This document shows positions 23,820-34,100 of a stretch of DNA of 41,847 bases, in pieces. Both the position numbers and the translations under genes were made by a program. The notes below the pieces were generated by a model. It was not told the origin of the DNA. It made no database searches and saw only the letters and a program-made list of their open reading frames with translations. Location of the stretch: assembly GCA_008931825.1 (NCBI GenBank), contig QXVZ01000239.1, forward strand, positions 1 to 41,847, in the 5' to 3' direction. Each line of letters opens with the position of its first letter. Positions within the stretch are counted from its first letter, which is position 1. The DNA comes from Phallusia fumigata. Taxonomy: Eukaryota; Chordata; Ascidiacea; Phlebobranchia; Ascidiidae.

Positions 23820-26202
23820 CTCTGTGCACGAGACGACCCGATTGCCAGTGAAGGACAACAGACAAGAAGAATTACGTCAGGGAAGGTGAAACTGAGGCAG
23901 AGCATGTAGTCAACAACGAAACTAAAAATAGTAAACTAAGAGACAAACGCAACTCCGATTGGTCGGAATTTTAGCGTTACGTCACGTTCAAGGAGTGTTA
24001 GTAGTGATCGGCGTCATTAAAAGTTGTAATGTCTTAGAAAAAACGCCACTGTACTTGACTGCAGTTACAGTAGTCTTTTGGCAGGCAATTGAAATGCGAA
24101 GGCGAGGATCGATCCTGGGTCAAGCTGCACGGCTCAGTTAAAGCGCTTTCTGAGTAAAACCCAATCGACGGTGGTAATCTATCGAGGCAAAGCAGTAATT
24201 GGCATCTTGCCCGCGACGCGCGAAGGCCTCGGTGGACAATTATACCTGAAGGACAGTTGAGCGGAAAAAAATATGCTTCGACAGCATGTTAGTGTACCGC
24301 AAGCGCAGATTTGATGACTGAGAAGCGTTTAGGTGCCCGCACAACAACGCAAGTTGATTCACAGCATTTAAATGCCTGTAATACAGGAAACATATTGCGC
24401 GGCATTCGCTTGTTTTCGAAACAATTATTTTTGATATTGCGTGGAAAGGATATAAATCATACTATGTCGTTTTCAGGCAAGCAAACATGTCTAACAGTAA
24501 CGAGAGGTTGGAAAGTGACACAATTTCAAAGCGTTATGACCAAATTGTTTAATTAAAACATCTTGTGGTATTTAGCCATGCATTGGCGATAAATAAAACT
24601 GAGCAATGTGCATAAAAATACAGTGAAAAGCTTATACAAACGGACCAAAACTTTAAAAAACAAACCACGCACAACAACCACTCGAATTAGATTCAAACTG
24701 TAGTGACGTAAACACGTATCATGTTGGACAACCATATTAGTCTAACAATAACCCTAGCGACAACAGCGTTTTGCAACGATTTCCAATACCCAATTTAGTG
24801 CTGGTATTACAACAGTATGTTTTCGGCATCAGAGTGACAGAGGATATGGAAGCGTTTCCGTTATCCGGTTTTACGGGCAAATATGCCTTGCAGTCAAGCC
24901 ACACCGGATTCGGTTCACCAGCAAGTGGCTCGATAACAAAAGTTTAATAGTTACTTGGGAGCCGAGCTGCGTGATTGCAATTACTGTCAGATGATAGGAG
25001 ATTAATTGATGGGCGGAACAGTGCTCTGGCCATCGACAGGGTTTTCTGAGCAAGTTTGGGAAACTATACTGGAAATGATAGAGATGTTATGAAACGAAGC
25101 ACCAAGTGGTGTTTGAAGTGATTGAAAAAATTAATGAAAAGTTGTTTTAGACTCGAAGGCCGNCCCAAGTTTTAGGTAACGCTTGTTGCAAACTGCAGAT
25201 AGGAATCTTTTTACATTTTGATGCACGTGTAACGTCGCTACCAGAAATTTGGATTGACTACAAATAACAACCTGCGACGCTAAAAACATAGCTACATTAA
25301 TGTCATAAAATTTTGGTGCTAATCAAAGTACCCTGTTTATAAACATAAGTGCCCGAGAGCTTGTATAAGATGAATACATTTAAATGTCAAAAGAGAATTG
25401 TGTACATGACGAAGGCAACAGCAATTGGCAAACGTTTGCATTAAAATGTGGTCCTAACATTAAGCTGTCTGGCAGTTATGTTTCACAATTAGGCTTTTTT
25501 GGCTATTACAGGAAACTACTGCCAGTTGTAACATTGGTGCGGGTATTTTGTGTGTGTCGCAAGTTGTTAGTTGGAATCAATCCGTGGACTGGCACCCACG
25601 AACACACTTGTATCGACATGTTAAAGATTAATTGCATTTCGCAACACGCGTTAAGTTGTCCGAAATTTCGTGTCCGTCCATAATTGCACAGCCTACACAA
25701 TACCTCAAATTACAGATTTATTTCAGTATAGGCTAGCACAAGGGCAACGCTGGTACGGGACTTGGAACCCGAAGGCGGTTCAGGCATAAGATCGTTATTT
25801 CCCAATTATTTCAAATCGAGAAGCTGAGGTCATTAATCGTGACAACTACAAATAAAAATCGACTCGCCAAACATAAACTATTTACGGCGAAGTTAAACCA
25901 CTTACGTTGAAATCATATTGGGCGAAAACCTGTTGTACGATTACAGTAAACATGAGCGTCCATCAGGTCAGAAGCTAATTAAACGCGCTGGACATTGAAA
26001 ACAACCGAATTCCGCGATGACGGATTACGAATTTTTGACCGGATTATAGTTCGCCATCGCCTGGGCAAGATTTAAGAGAAAGCCTCGATAAAATATGATC
26101 TGGGTTATCCCCGAGATAACTGAATGGTCACTTTTACAGTTAAGGTTGTTGCTTATGCCTTGGTGGCCCTAAACTGGTGCTTAAACCCGAATTTGTCTTT
26201 AC

Positions 26203-26204
26203 AG
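26203..26204 (+). promoter_or_regulatory. probable leader splice acceptor for cysteine-rich gene 2
   Basis: TTTGTCTTTACAG ends at 26204, a strong acceptor 105 nt before the start codon. A second, weaker one (AATTGCAG) ends at 26261. Either could join a cis 5' UTR exon or a trans-spliced leader. Confidence 0.45.
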
Positions 26205-26230
26205 GAAACAGTTACCCCGTTAGCTCTTAC

Positions 26231-26260
26231 TGCAATTAAAAGTAGAAGTGTTTAATTGCA
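26231..26260 (+). promoter_or_regulatory. perfect 10-bp stem, 10-nt loop hairpin before gene 2 start codon
   Basis: TGCAATTAAA (26231-26240) and TTTAATTGCA (26251-26260) are exact reverse complements around AGTAGAAGTG. It ends 49 nt before the ATG. It would be in the 5' UTR if the 26204 acceptor is used, or would sequester the acceptor at 26261 if that one is used. Confidence 0.45.
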
Positions 26261-26309
26261 GTTATCAACTTGTAATTGTGAATAACCCGTCTGAGGACTT
26301 TGAGAAATA

Positions 26310-26373
26310 ATGGAACGGCCGATCTGCGTTTTATCGCTTCTCTTAAATTTGATTCTACTGATCGATGGCCAAG
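26310..26373 (+). CDS. gene 2 exon 1: signal peptide
   Basis: ATG, a polar start (MERPIC), a Leu-rich core (LSLLLNLILLI) and DGQ, then a donor GTGAGT after one base of the next codon. That G joins GG at 27821 to give Gly just before the first module. The 64-nt length and phase mirror exon 1 of the paralogue. An upstream in-frame stop (TAA next to the ATG region) supports this start. Confidence 0.8.
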
Positions 26374-29301
26374 GTGAGTGAGTGTGTTTTAAAACTAAAA
26401 TAATTGCTTCCATAAAAAACAACCATGTTCGCTAAAAAAATCCAATTTAACAACTTTGTTAAGTTCAGTTGTAGCTGATTGAAGATGTGCCAAATCCGAA
26501 CCATTTGCAACTTTGGATATTAAACGTATAATAACGTTACAACAAACCTATACACGACTTCGTACAGGGTCGAAATAATTCACACGTTTAATTTTTAAAA
26601 CGATGAAAAATTTAACGTGTCACACAACATTTTGTACCAGTCAATTAACCATTAACATTAGATATATTTGTAAACGTGGCATGAATAAATAAATAGGCGA
26701 CTGCACGGTGGTTTGGCAGCCTCGAATACAGGATTTCACCGTGGTTGAACAGTGTAATCCGCTACCAGCACGTAAACAACATACCGCAGCCTACGAATAT
26801 GCCCAAAGCGAATGGATGTCACAAATATAGAATGTGTCACTGTAATGGAGAATCCCGTCACAAAATGATCACAAGGCATCTCGCAATAAAGTTTTCGTTG
26901 CCAACTGGTCTCATATTAAATTAGACTTGACGGCACATGTAAATCTATGGAAACGTTTCTGTCACATTACAGCTTCTAATATCAACCTTGTCTAATATCA
27001 TCTAATATCAAAATTCCCCAACAATAAGTCATATCGCTTGCATCCATGTTAAAATACACCGACATATCAGCTTTATGGCATAGAAATATAAGGGTATCAA
27101 GTCATTCGTCACATAACATTGTAGAACCTTAAACCACCAAATATCGCGTATTTGCTGTCAGCCAGACGAAATTTAAAGACACCCAAGAAAATTTTCCAAA
27201 CAGACTGACAATAAAATTGAGTTTAATCCCCGCTCGGGTTACTAATAACTGATGGGGGCCTAGAATGGTATGCCAGTCTTCATAAACTATATGATTACTG
27301 GCATAACCTTTCAACGTCGCCTACCGACAAACATGTCGGGATTTGAAACATTTAACTCGTAAGCAAAGTGTACAAATTGCATGTTCTCAAATAATGGCAA
27401 TACCCAAGTGGCCATTGTGGTAAATAAATGTCAGGGTTTAGTAAAAATAAATTCCTTATTAAAGGCTGCCAAATTTTGGGTTTAAAATGTGATGTCGTGC
27501 ACTAAAGCCACCTGTTTAGCAAAAAGTTGGCCTTCAGTGCAGTCAACACTAACGAAAAGAAAGGCGTTAGAATATGTGGTACAACCGTTTTAATGTCTTG
27601 TGGTAAGAAGGGGACAACCGTTTTAGCCCAGGTCTGGAACAGAAAGTTAATAAAATGGCAATGCCAAGTTGCCACTATATGGTCAACAAAACAATTTAAC
27701 CACGTCAACATTTTTTAATGTCAATAAATTACCTGCTGTAACCACCAAAACCAATATAAGTTGTACATATGTTATGTATCTTTTCTATTCAGCTTAAAAT
27801 AACGGATACCTATTATTCAGGGCTCCAATGCGGATCGAAGACCTGCTCCTTCGTGAAACCCCACTGTTGCATGAAGGGGAACAGTCCCTACTGCACTGTG
27901 AGCTCGCGAAACTGCGTCGCACGCAGCATGTGCGGAACATACGTTTGCTCCGTCAGCAAGCCCTACTGCTGCGGGTTCGGCAAGTTCGCCTACTGTACCA
28001 AAGCCGGGCGGAACTGCGTGGCCACAATTTGTGGAGCGGGCTCGTGCACCGAACGGGAGCCGTACTGCTGCGGGAAAGGTAACTCGGCTTTTTGCACTGC
28101 GAGTAGGGAATCATGCCAGGAGATGTCTTGTGGAGGCGGACGCTGTCCTGCTGGCAATCCCCATTGCTGCAAAACAGGACCTGCCTTCTACTGCGCTGCG
28201 GAAAGCAGTGACTGCGTGTCGAGTTTTGCGTGTGGCGCCACCTCGTGTAACGTTGTGACGCCCTTTTGCTGCGAGGTCGGCAGTGACAAGTACTGTACAG
28301 CTAGCAGCCGAACCTGTGTGGCAAGGACACAATGTGGCATCAACTATTGCTATGAAGATGAACCGTACTGCTGCCAAAACGGCATTGATTCCTTCTGCAC
28401 TCTGAACGAAGACATATGTGCTAAAAGCTCTCCTCCGCCGAATTCAGATTCCACGTTAGTTGAGCAAATTGACACCACAGCCCCAGTAACCACGTCTATT
28501 GACTTATTTACAACCCAGGTGTCAAACGCAGCGTTGTGTGGCGACCAAGAGTGTTCAGCAGTCAAGAGGTTCTGCTGTCGTCTCGGGCCAGAGCCTTACT
28601 GCACAGTTAGTCCACGAAGTTGCGTTTTTAAGGCGGAGTGTGGGGCAAATTATTGTTTTGCCAGCGCACCGTATTGCTGCATTCACGCCGAGACGCCGTT
28701 CTGTACCGACGACGATGCGGTTTGCCCTACTACGAGGCCAGAGCCGCCAAGTACAACTACACAAACCACTACTGAAGAGGAAACGACCGCTGAAGAACAA
28801 ACAACCACAGAACCAGAAACAACTACAGAGACAGAAACGACTACAGAGCCAGAAACAACTACAGAGCCAGAAACGACTACAGAACAAGATACGACAACTC
28901 CCTTTGAGCCGAGCACTACAACAAACACAGAACCACCAAACAGCACAGAAGCCGTTACAGCGCCGGAAACAACGTCACAATCTGCTACGGAAACAACACC
29001 AAGCGTCGATCCAACAGAAACCATTGCGATCAACAGAAACCAAGACACAACTTCTACTACCGAGGGCAGCGGTGGTACAGACTCAGGTGTTGTGGTGGCA
29101 ACGGAACGCTCCAGCACTACGGTAGATAGTGTGACAGACGTTGTGGATAGGACCAAATACGTGGAGACCACCACTAGTGCCAAAGAAGACCAGACTGCCG
29201 TAGGTGAGGTTTCGACTTCAGCTGTCGGGGTTACAACAAANGCTGATGGATTTATTGCTGAGTTAGCTCGCAAAGTTGATACAGATTGCTCGAATTTGTA
29301 G
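26310..29301 (+). CDS. secreted tandem six-cysteine-module protein 2 with mucin-like tail (novel family)
   Basis: Paralogue of the gene at 18273-23352. It has a signal-peptide exon (26310-26373) and one long terminal exon (27821-29301), giving about 514 residues. Six consecutive modules are followed by a Thr/Pro linker of about 39 residues, two further modules and a tail of about 190 residues dominated by Thr, Glu and Ser. All eight modules keep C-G-x3-C-x6-C-C-x7-C-x6-C exactly. The long Thr-rich tail suggests an O-glycosylated stalk or mucin-like segment. No transmembrane helix follows, so the protein is probably secreted into mucus, tunic, haemolymph or gut lumen; which one cannot be told. 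Knottin-like, hevein-like and half-granulin folds are alternatives for the module. Confidence 0.85.
26374..27820 (+). other. intron 1 of cysteine-rich gene 2
   Basis: 1.4 kb of AT-rich intron with no embedded gene. Its 3' part has short duplicated stretches (ACAACCGTTTTA twice near 27580-27640, and ATGGCAAT-CCAAGT-GCCA near 27393 and 27655). Two acceptors are available; the one ending at 27820 (TATTATTCAG) matches the phase-1 donor, while the one ending at 27792 would be out of phase. Confidence 0.65.
27821..29301 (+). CDS. gene 2 exon 2: eight modules, linker, Thr-rich tail, stop
   Basis: Modules 1-6 lie at 27829-28419 and modules 7-8 at 28537-28725. The tail begins at 28726 and includes a run of PETTTE-like hexapeptides (28801-28895). 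The stop TAG is at 29299-29301. An N at 29241 lies inside the tail (one codon reads AAN); the frame stays open across it, but the true sequence may be longer there. A possible phase-1 donor (GTAG|GTGAGG) near 29204 could alternatively end the exon. After the N the ending is AELARKV through CSNL, with one unpaired cysteine. Confidence 0.88.
28801..28895 (+). repeat. coding minisatellite (18-nt unit, PETTTE)
   Basis: Imperfect 18-nt units (ACAGAGCCAGAAACAACT and variants with ACAGAGACAGAAACGACT) encode Thr/Glu hexapeptides. Because the unit is a multiple of three, copy number can change without a frameshift, which would make the stalk length variable. Confidence 0.75.
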
Positions 29302-29494
29302 TGTGCTATGTTGGTTGCATCGGTGCGTGATATGCCGTACGTGGTGACTCTATCCATCGCTTGTCGCGACTTAATGATGTGCACGTCAGTGCCTGATATA
29401 ACGCACAGCATTTATTACCTTACCGGGGGTTTGGTGTATGATTAAGTGGAAATTAGGAAATCTATCTTCTATGAAGGGTCTGCAACGTTACTGA

Positions 29495-29500
29495 AATAAA
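29495..29500 (+). terminator. polyadenylation signal of gene 2
   Basis: AATAAA 194 nt after the stop codon. It lies inside the block that is duplicated after the N at 30711, where the same hexamer recurs. Confidence 0.6.
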
Positions 29501-30616
29501 TCAAACCGCTCCGAAACCCAGACATACGTGACATGATGGAGAGTATATTTCAACAACTTAAAACACATCAAGATCAAACGTTCGTTAAATATTGAAAACC
29601 TTAAAATGAGTATGTTGCCCTGTTTTTGTATCATCAAAATTTTGTTTTGTACATTGCTTTAAATTGTATTTGCTATCTCACCGCCGAACCAAACGTTTCA
29701 TATAGGTCGAATTGCTTAGCAACATTCGACCCTCAGTGTTATTTACAACGTCTAGCTAACCCATACCGTTTATGGTTATACGTGACATTGACCAAACGTC
29801 TTTGGTGACGTAGATGCTGTGGTCTGGTAAATTTATCAAATTCGACATGGGTCGTGTGAGGCTAAGTAGCTTTCAACGAAAATTACCAAGAACAAAAAAA
29901 CTGAATATTGGCAACGCACAAGCTGGTGAATTATCAATAATTAACATAGTTCATGCAAGGGTGTAGCTACTAGCAAAGTTGTCCAAAACAAACAGATTTT
30001 GTACACCTTCTGCAGTTAACTGTAACAACAGCAAACGTAACATTATTTAGCTGTTAAAAGCAAAGTCGCAGACATTTATGCAATCAAATATGCATACATT
30101 AAACCGGGACACTAAAAGTGTTTTTTTTGTCAAACACCCACTTAAAAAATCAAGCCCATGTTACGAACATTGTCATTATTATATGCTTTCATAACTTCAG
30201 TTCGAGATAAGAGTATGTTGGGCGGGTATTGCGTGCCGCAAACTGTATGTTTCTGTGCATTTTTACGCTTGGTGAAGCTGGCAACTGTGACTCGTTTTGC
30301 AAACGCGCCGTTTTCGATTTTTGTCATTAAAAGACACATAATGATATGGTGCATATTCGACAAACGGGATGGGAGCTGTTTGAAGTACCAGAAGAGTTTG
30401 GAGTTTACAGACAGTCGGTAAAAGCTCTGAACTTATACTTTTCAAATTGTTACCAGTTTGTTCAACGTGTGAACTGGTCATTTGCAAATTCAAGTTGGTC
30501 GCATGCAAAGACCTGTAACAAAGGTATACAAGCACAAGAAACAGATATAAAAACCTAAAAAGAACAGAACTATATCAGAGATTGCAAATGGTGAATACTT
30601 TGTAAAGTAAACGTTT

Positions 30617-30690
30617 CAACAGTCGCTGTAATCATTAGTGCAAATATGTTGGCAATACAATGTAATCGTTAAATACAAGCTCTCTGTGGA
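30617..30690 (+). repeat. dispersed repeat family A, copy 3
   Basis: Contains GGCAATACAATG, then TTAAATACAAGCTCTCTG. Its allelic partner is at 31877-31950, and the more distant copies are at 12999 and 11191. Confidence 0.55.
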
Positions 30691-30711
30691 ATTTTTTGTT
30701 TTGTTCTGTTN

Positions 30712-31973
30712 ATTAGGAAATCTATCTTCTATGAAGGGTCTGAAACGTTACTGAAATAAAGCAAACAGCTCCGAAACCCAGACATACGTGCCATGATGCT
30801 GAGTATATTTCAACAACTTAAAACACATCAAGATCAAACGTTCTTTAAATATTGAAAACCTTAAAATGAGTATGTTGCCCTGTTTTTGTATCATCAAAAT
30901 TTTGTTTTGTACATTGCTTTAAATTGTATTTGCTATCTCGTCGCCCAACCAAACGTTTCATATAGGTCGAATTGCTTAGCAACATTCGACCCTCAGTGTT
31001 ATTTACAACGTCTAGCTAACCCATACCGTTTATGGTTATGCGTGACATTGACCAAACGTCTTTGGTGACGTAGAGGCTATGGGATGGTAAATTTATCAAA
31101 TTCGACATGGGTCGTGCGAGGCTGAGTAGCTTTCAACGAAAATTACCAAGAACAAAAAACTGAATATTGGCGACGCACAAGCTGGTGAATTATCGATAAT
31201 CAACATAGTTCATGCAAGGGTATAGCTACTGGCAAAGTTGTCCAAAACAAACAGATTTTGTACACCTTCTGCAGTTAACTGTAACAACAGCAAACGTAAA
31301 ATTATTTAGCTGTTGAAAACGAAGTCGCAGACATTAATACATAAAATATTTAATCATTTAATGTCTAACGTACAATATAAGTACATTACAACCGGGATCC
31401 TAGAAGTGTTTTTTTTGTCAAACACCCACTTAAAAAAGCCCATGTTACGAACATTGTACTTATTATATGCTTTCATAACTTTAGTTCGAGATAAGAGTGT
31501 GTTGGGCGGGTACTGCGTGCCGCAAACTGTATGTTTCTGTGCATTTTTACGCTTGGTGAAGCTGTCAACTGTGACTCGTTTTGCAAACGCGCCGTTTTCG
31601 ATTTTTGTCATTAAAAGACACATAATAATATGGTGCACATTCGACAAACGGGATAGGAGCTGTTTTGGAGTTTACAGAAAGTCGGTAAAAGCTCTGAACT
31701 TATACTTTGTAAACTGTTACCAGTTTATGCAACGTGTAAACTGGTCATTTGCAAATTCAAGTTGGTCAAAGACCTGTAACAAAGGTATACAAACACAAGA
31801 AACAGACATAAAAACGTAAAAAGAACAGAACTATAACAGATCTTGCATATGGTGAATACTTTGTGATGCAAACGTTTCAACAATCGCTGTAATCATTAGT
31901 GCAAATATGTTGGCAATGCAATGTGATCGTTAAATACAAGCTCTCTGTGGAATTTTTTTTGTTTTGTTCTGTT
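30712..31973 (+). repeat. 1.26-kb block, copy 2 (probable unmerged haplotype)
   Basis: Starts exactly after the N at 30711 and stays collinear with 29452-30710 to about 31973, after which new sequence follows. The exact start at an N argues for an assembly join of two overlapping allelic contigs, not a genomic tandem duplication. The 168-codon frame at 31313-31819 is broken in copy 1 by an indel and is not taken as a gene. Confidence 0.85.
31877..31950 (+). repeat. dispersed repeat family A, copy 4 (in the second block)
   Basis: Counterpart of 30617-30690 within the duplicated block, with a few substitutions (GGCAATGCAATG instead of GGCAATACAATG). Confidence 0.55.
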
Positions 31974-33973
31974 TTTTAAACGTATTTTCCCAATTGCACA
32001 AATGTATAGATTATAAAAAGGAGAAATGTTTTCTGCTTTATCCTGGAAAAATATTACGTTGGTACCAATGTAAGGGTCAGCGTGCAAAAGTAGGGTTATT
32101 TTTGTGGTGCCCGAAACACNGATTTCTGCAGGCAAAAAACGCTATAGCAAAAGCGTGGAATTTTAACTTGGAGTGCAGACAGGCTCCCAATCGTTCTTAG
32201 AAATTAACGAAGTTGGGGTGAACATTTTCGTAGTATTACACACTACAGCCTCAAATCAAGCAGTTGCATAATTTTTACGACAGCATTACACCATAGGTCA
32301 CACGTAAGCAGAACCTATTCCCTTGAAAGCCTGTTCGAAGCAATAAGTACATTGCTGGTTGGTATATCACGTCACGGGGTGTCAATAAAAGTCGAGTTCG
32401 CCATATATGCTGCTGGAAAAAGTTATCTGTGTGACGTAGGTTGACATCAAATGTCGGAGCTCGATTGCGCAATACCTTGCGATTGCTGTTCTGAGTTGGA
32501 AATTACGTAGCCTACTGTTGCTTTATTGTTGGTCCGCAATTTAAACGTAAAAATCGCATTATATTTGTAATGCTTTTTCCTGCGTAACTTCATAATACGT
32601 GTCTATTCGTCGAATCTTACGTAAAAAAAACATTTCGTGACGACAAGCGGCGACGTAAATAACGACATTTTCGTCAAAGTTATCTTATTTGAACACTTGT
32701 TATTGAAGATTTCCTAATTTGACATGCGCATTAAGTAATTAGAAAATAGATAATTACACCATAAGTTAGGTAAATCGCGAACAAAAATTGTAATGCTATA
32801 TTAACTAAGTCATGTGTAATAAGCGCTGATATTTCAAGGCAGTATTATCTAGACTTTGTCTGCCTACAGCAGTGATTCCCGAATCGGGCTTACCAGGGCG
32901 AAAATTTGAATGTTCAGGAAAGCGGGATTTAAAATGAGGTATACAAGAAAAACATTTATAAGCACGAATTTCACCGTACATTATTGTGTACCAATCATTT
33001 TAACCAAGCACTTGCGCAAAACTGGACTTGTTTTCGTATCAACACGAGCAGGGTAACAAAAAACTTTGAAATGTTGAATTTGGGTATCGTACTCAAACAG
33101 GAAAACGCACGATAAAATACCCTTTTTAGCGTTTTCAAATTTCGGTAAACAGACCTTTGGGGCCTAGTTCAAACGGGTCTGAAAATAAGTTTTCACAACG
33201 GAAATGGGTTATAAAGACAACATATAGTTTAAGTGGTAGTAATATTTGTTACCTTTTGGATGTTTACAACACTATATTTCTTGACAGTATTGGTAGTGTT
33301 TGATTTTTGATCCAAAATTGTTGCCACTTTGGCTTCAGATTCTCTCCAATTTTGGTTTACACGCAGGAAACGCATTGACCAAAAGAACCGAAATTGCCGA
33401 TTTAATTTTATGCGGCTAATTTTGAAACATTTTGCGACGGAATAACAGACAGGTTTCAAATTGAGTTTTCCGTAATTTTCAGTGGTGTGTAATAAGTGTA
33501 GAATTTGAGTAATTTAATTTTACAGTTATGCCGCATTTCATAAGCTTGCATGAAAAAGCCTGTTTTCCGCGAGCAAGTGTCCCTTTAACTTTATGTAATA
33601 ACTGATGATATAATGTTACGGAAAGCAATCAGGTGTTCGCACGCCACAGTAATAGATCATTCAGATGGGACCATTTAAATGACAAAGTTTTTTGAAAAAA
33701 ATTTCCATTGACAAAGTTAATGTTTTTTCTATACGTACAGTTAGAATTCTGAAATGCGATACCCTTACGTTGATAAGCACTGCTTTTTAACTGTTTAACG
33801 TGGAACTACGTTTTTGTCCATAGACCAATAGTTTTAAATCGGTAAATATAGCGCACATGTAAAAGGCGTCTAGTTATTTCAAGAAACAACGTCCAAAAAT
33901 TGCCCTAAAACGTAGGGCACATATGGAGAATTCTTCCTAAAGTGATTGGTTTCTTGAAAGACAAACAACTCAC
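31974..33973. other. stretch without a confident gene, 3' of the fucosyltransferase-like gene
   Basis: Contains an N at 32120. The remaining 3' exons of the minus-strand gene at 33974-35504 should lie here or to the left, and would have to begin with two bases completing a phase-1 codon, but none could be identified with confidence. A hAT-like terminus (CAGTGATTCCCGA at about 32870) has no matching right end. Confidence 0.4.
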
Positions 33974-34100
33974 GTTTGTTTTGGGGGTTTCCCCCAGGGG
34001 TGCACATGAACTTGTAAAAATCGTCCTTGTCGTATCTCCAATGCATCGACATGTAAGAGCCGCCAGACAGTTCGTGCTTGATATATAAGTCAGCAATTTC
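33974..34100 (-). CDS. fucosyltransferase-like exon d (H-W-R motif)
   Basis: 127 nt starting in phase 0 after TTGTTGTTTCCAG and ending in phase 1 before GTGAGT. It encodes EIADLYIKHELSGGSYM, then SMHWRYDKDDFYKFMC and a Gly/Pro-rich loop. The H-x-R within a hydrophobic strand matches the GDP-fucose-binding motif of O-fucosyltransferases. The following codons remain open for a while (to a stop at 33879), so retention of the intron would add a different C-terminus. Confidence 0.75.

Larger units (their letters stand above)
23353..26204. other. region between the two cysteine-rich genes
   Basis: After the 3' UTR of gene 1, about 2.6 kb without a supported coding exon, containing an N at 25163. 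A promoter-like cluster lies at 23792-23819. A non-coding first exon of gene 2 may follow it (a GTGAAA donor candidate near 23887), but this is not proven. Open frames of 60-99 codons here lack domain similarity. Confidence 0.5.
29452..30710 (+). repeat. 1.26-kb block, copy 1 (3' end of gene 2 and downstream)
   Basis: Begins ATTAGGAAATCTATCTTCTA in the gene 2 3' UTR and runs to the N at 30711, where the same words start again. It differs from copy 2 by many substitutions and by indels, including about 17 net bases near 30390. It contains a family A repeat (30617-30690). No gene is supported inside: the open frames shared by the copies show mostly amino-acid-changing differences. Confidence 0.85.

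Noticed and set aside
31313..31819. 168-codon open frame in the second 1.26-kb block
   Set aside because: The corresponding frame in the first block is broken by a net 17-base indel, and most differences between the copies change the amino acid (S/Y, S/L, M/V), so there is no sign of selection on a protein.
32275..32472. minus-strand frame after a good TTTTTCCAG acceptor
   Set aside because: The phase required by the preceding exon (phase 1) runs into a stop after about a dozen codons.
32868..32900. hAT-like left terminus CAGTGATTCCCGA
   Set aside because: No matching inverted end or 8-bp duplication was found downstream.
33229..33459. minus-strand frame with a possible donor, as a further fucosyltransferase exon
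   Set aside because: No acceptor AG in the right phase upstream of it and no family motif.
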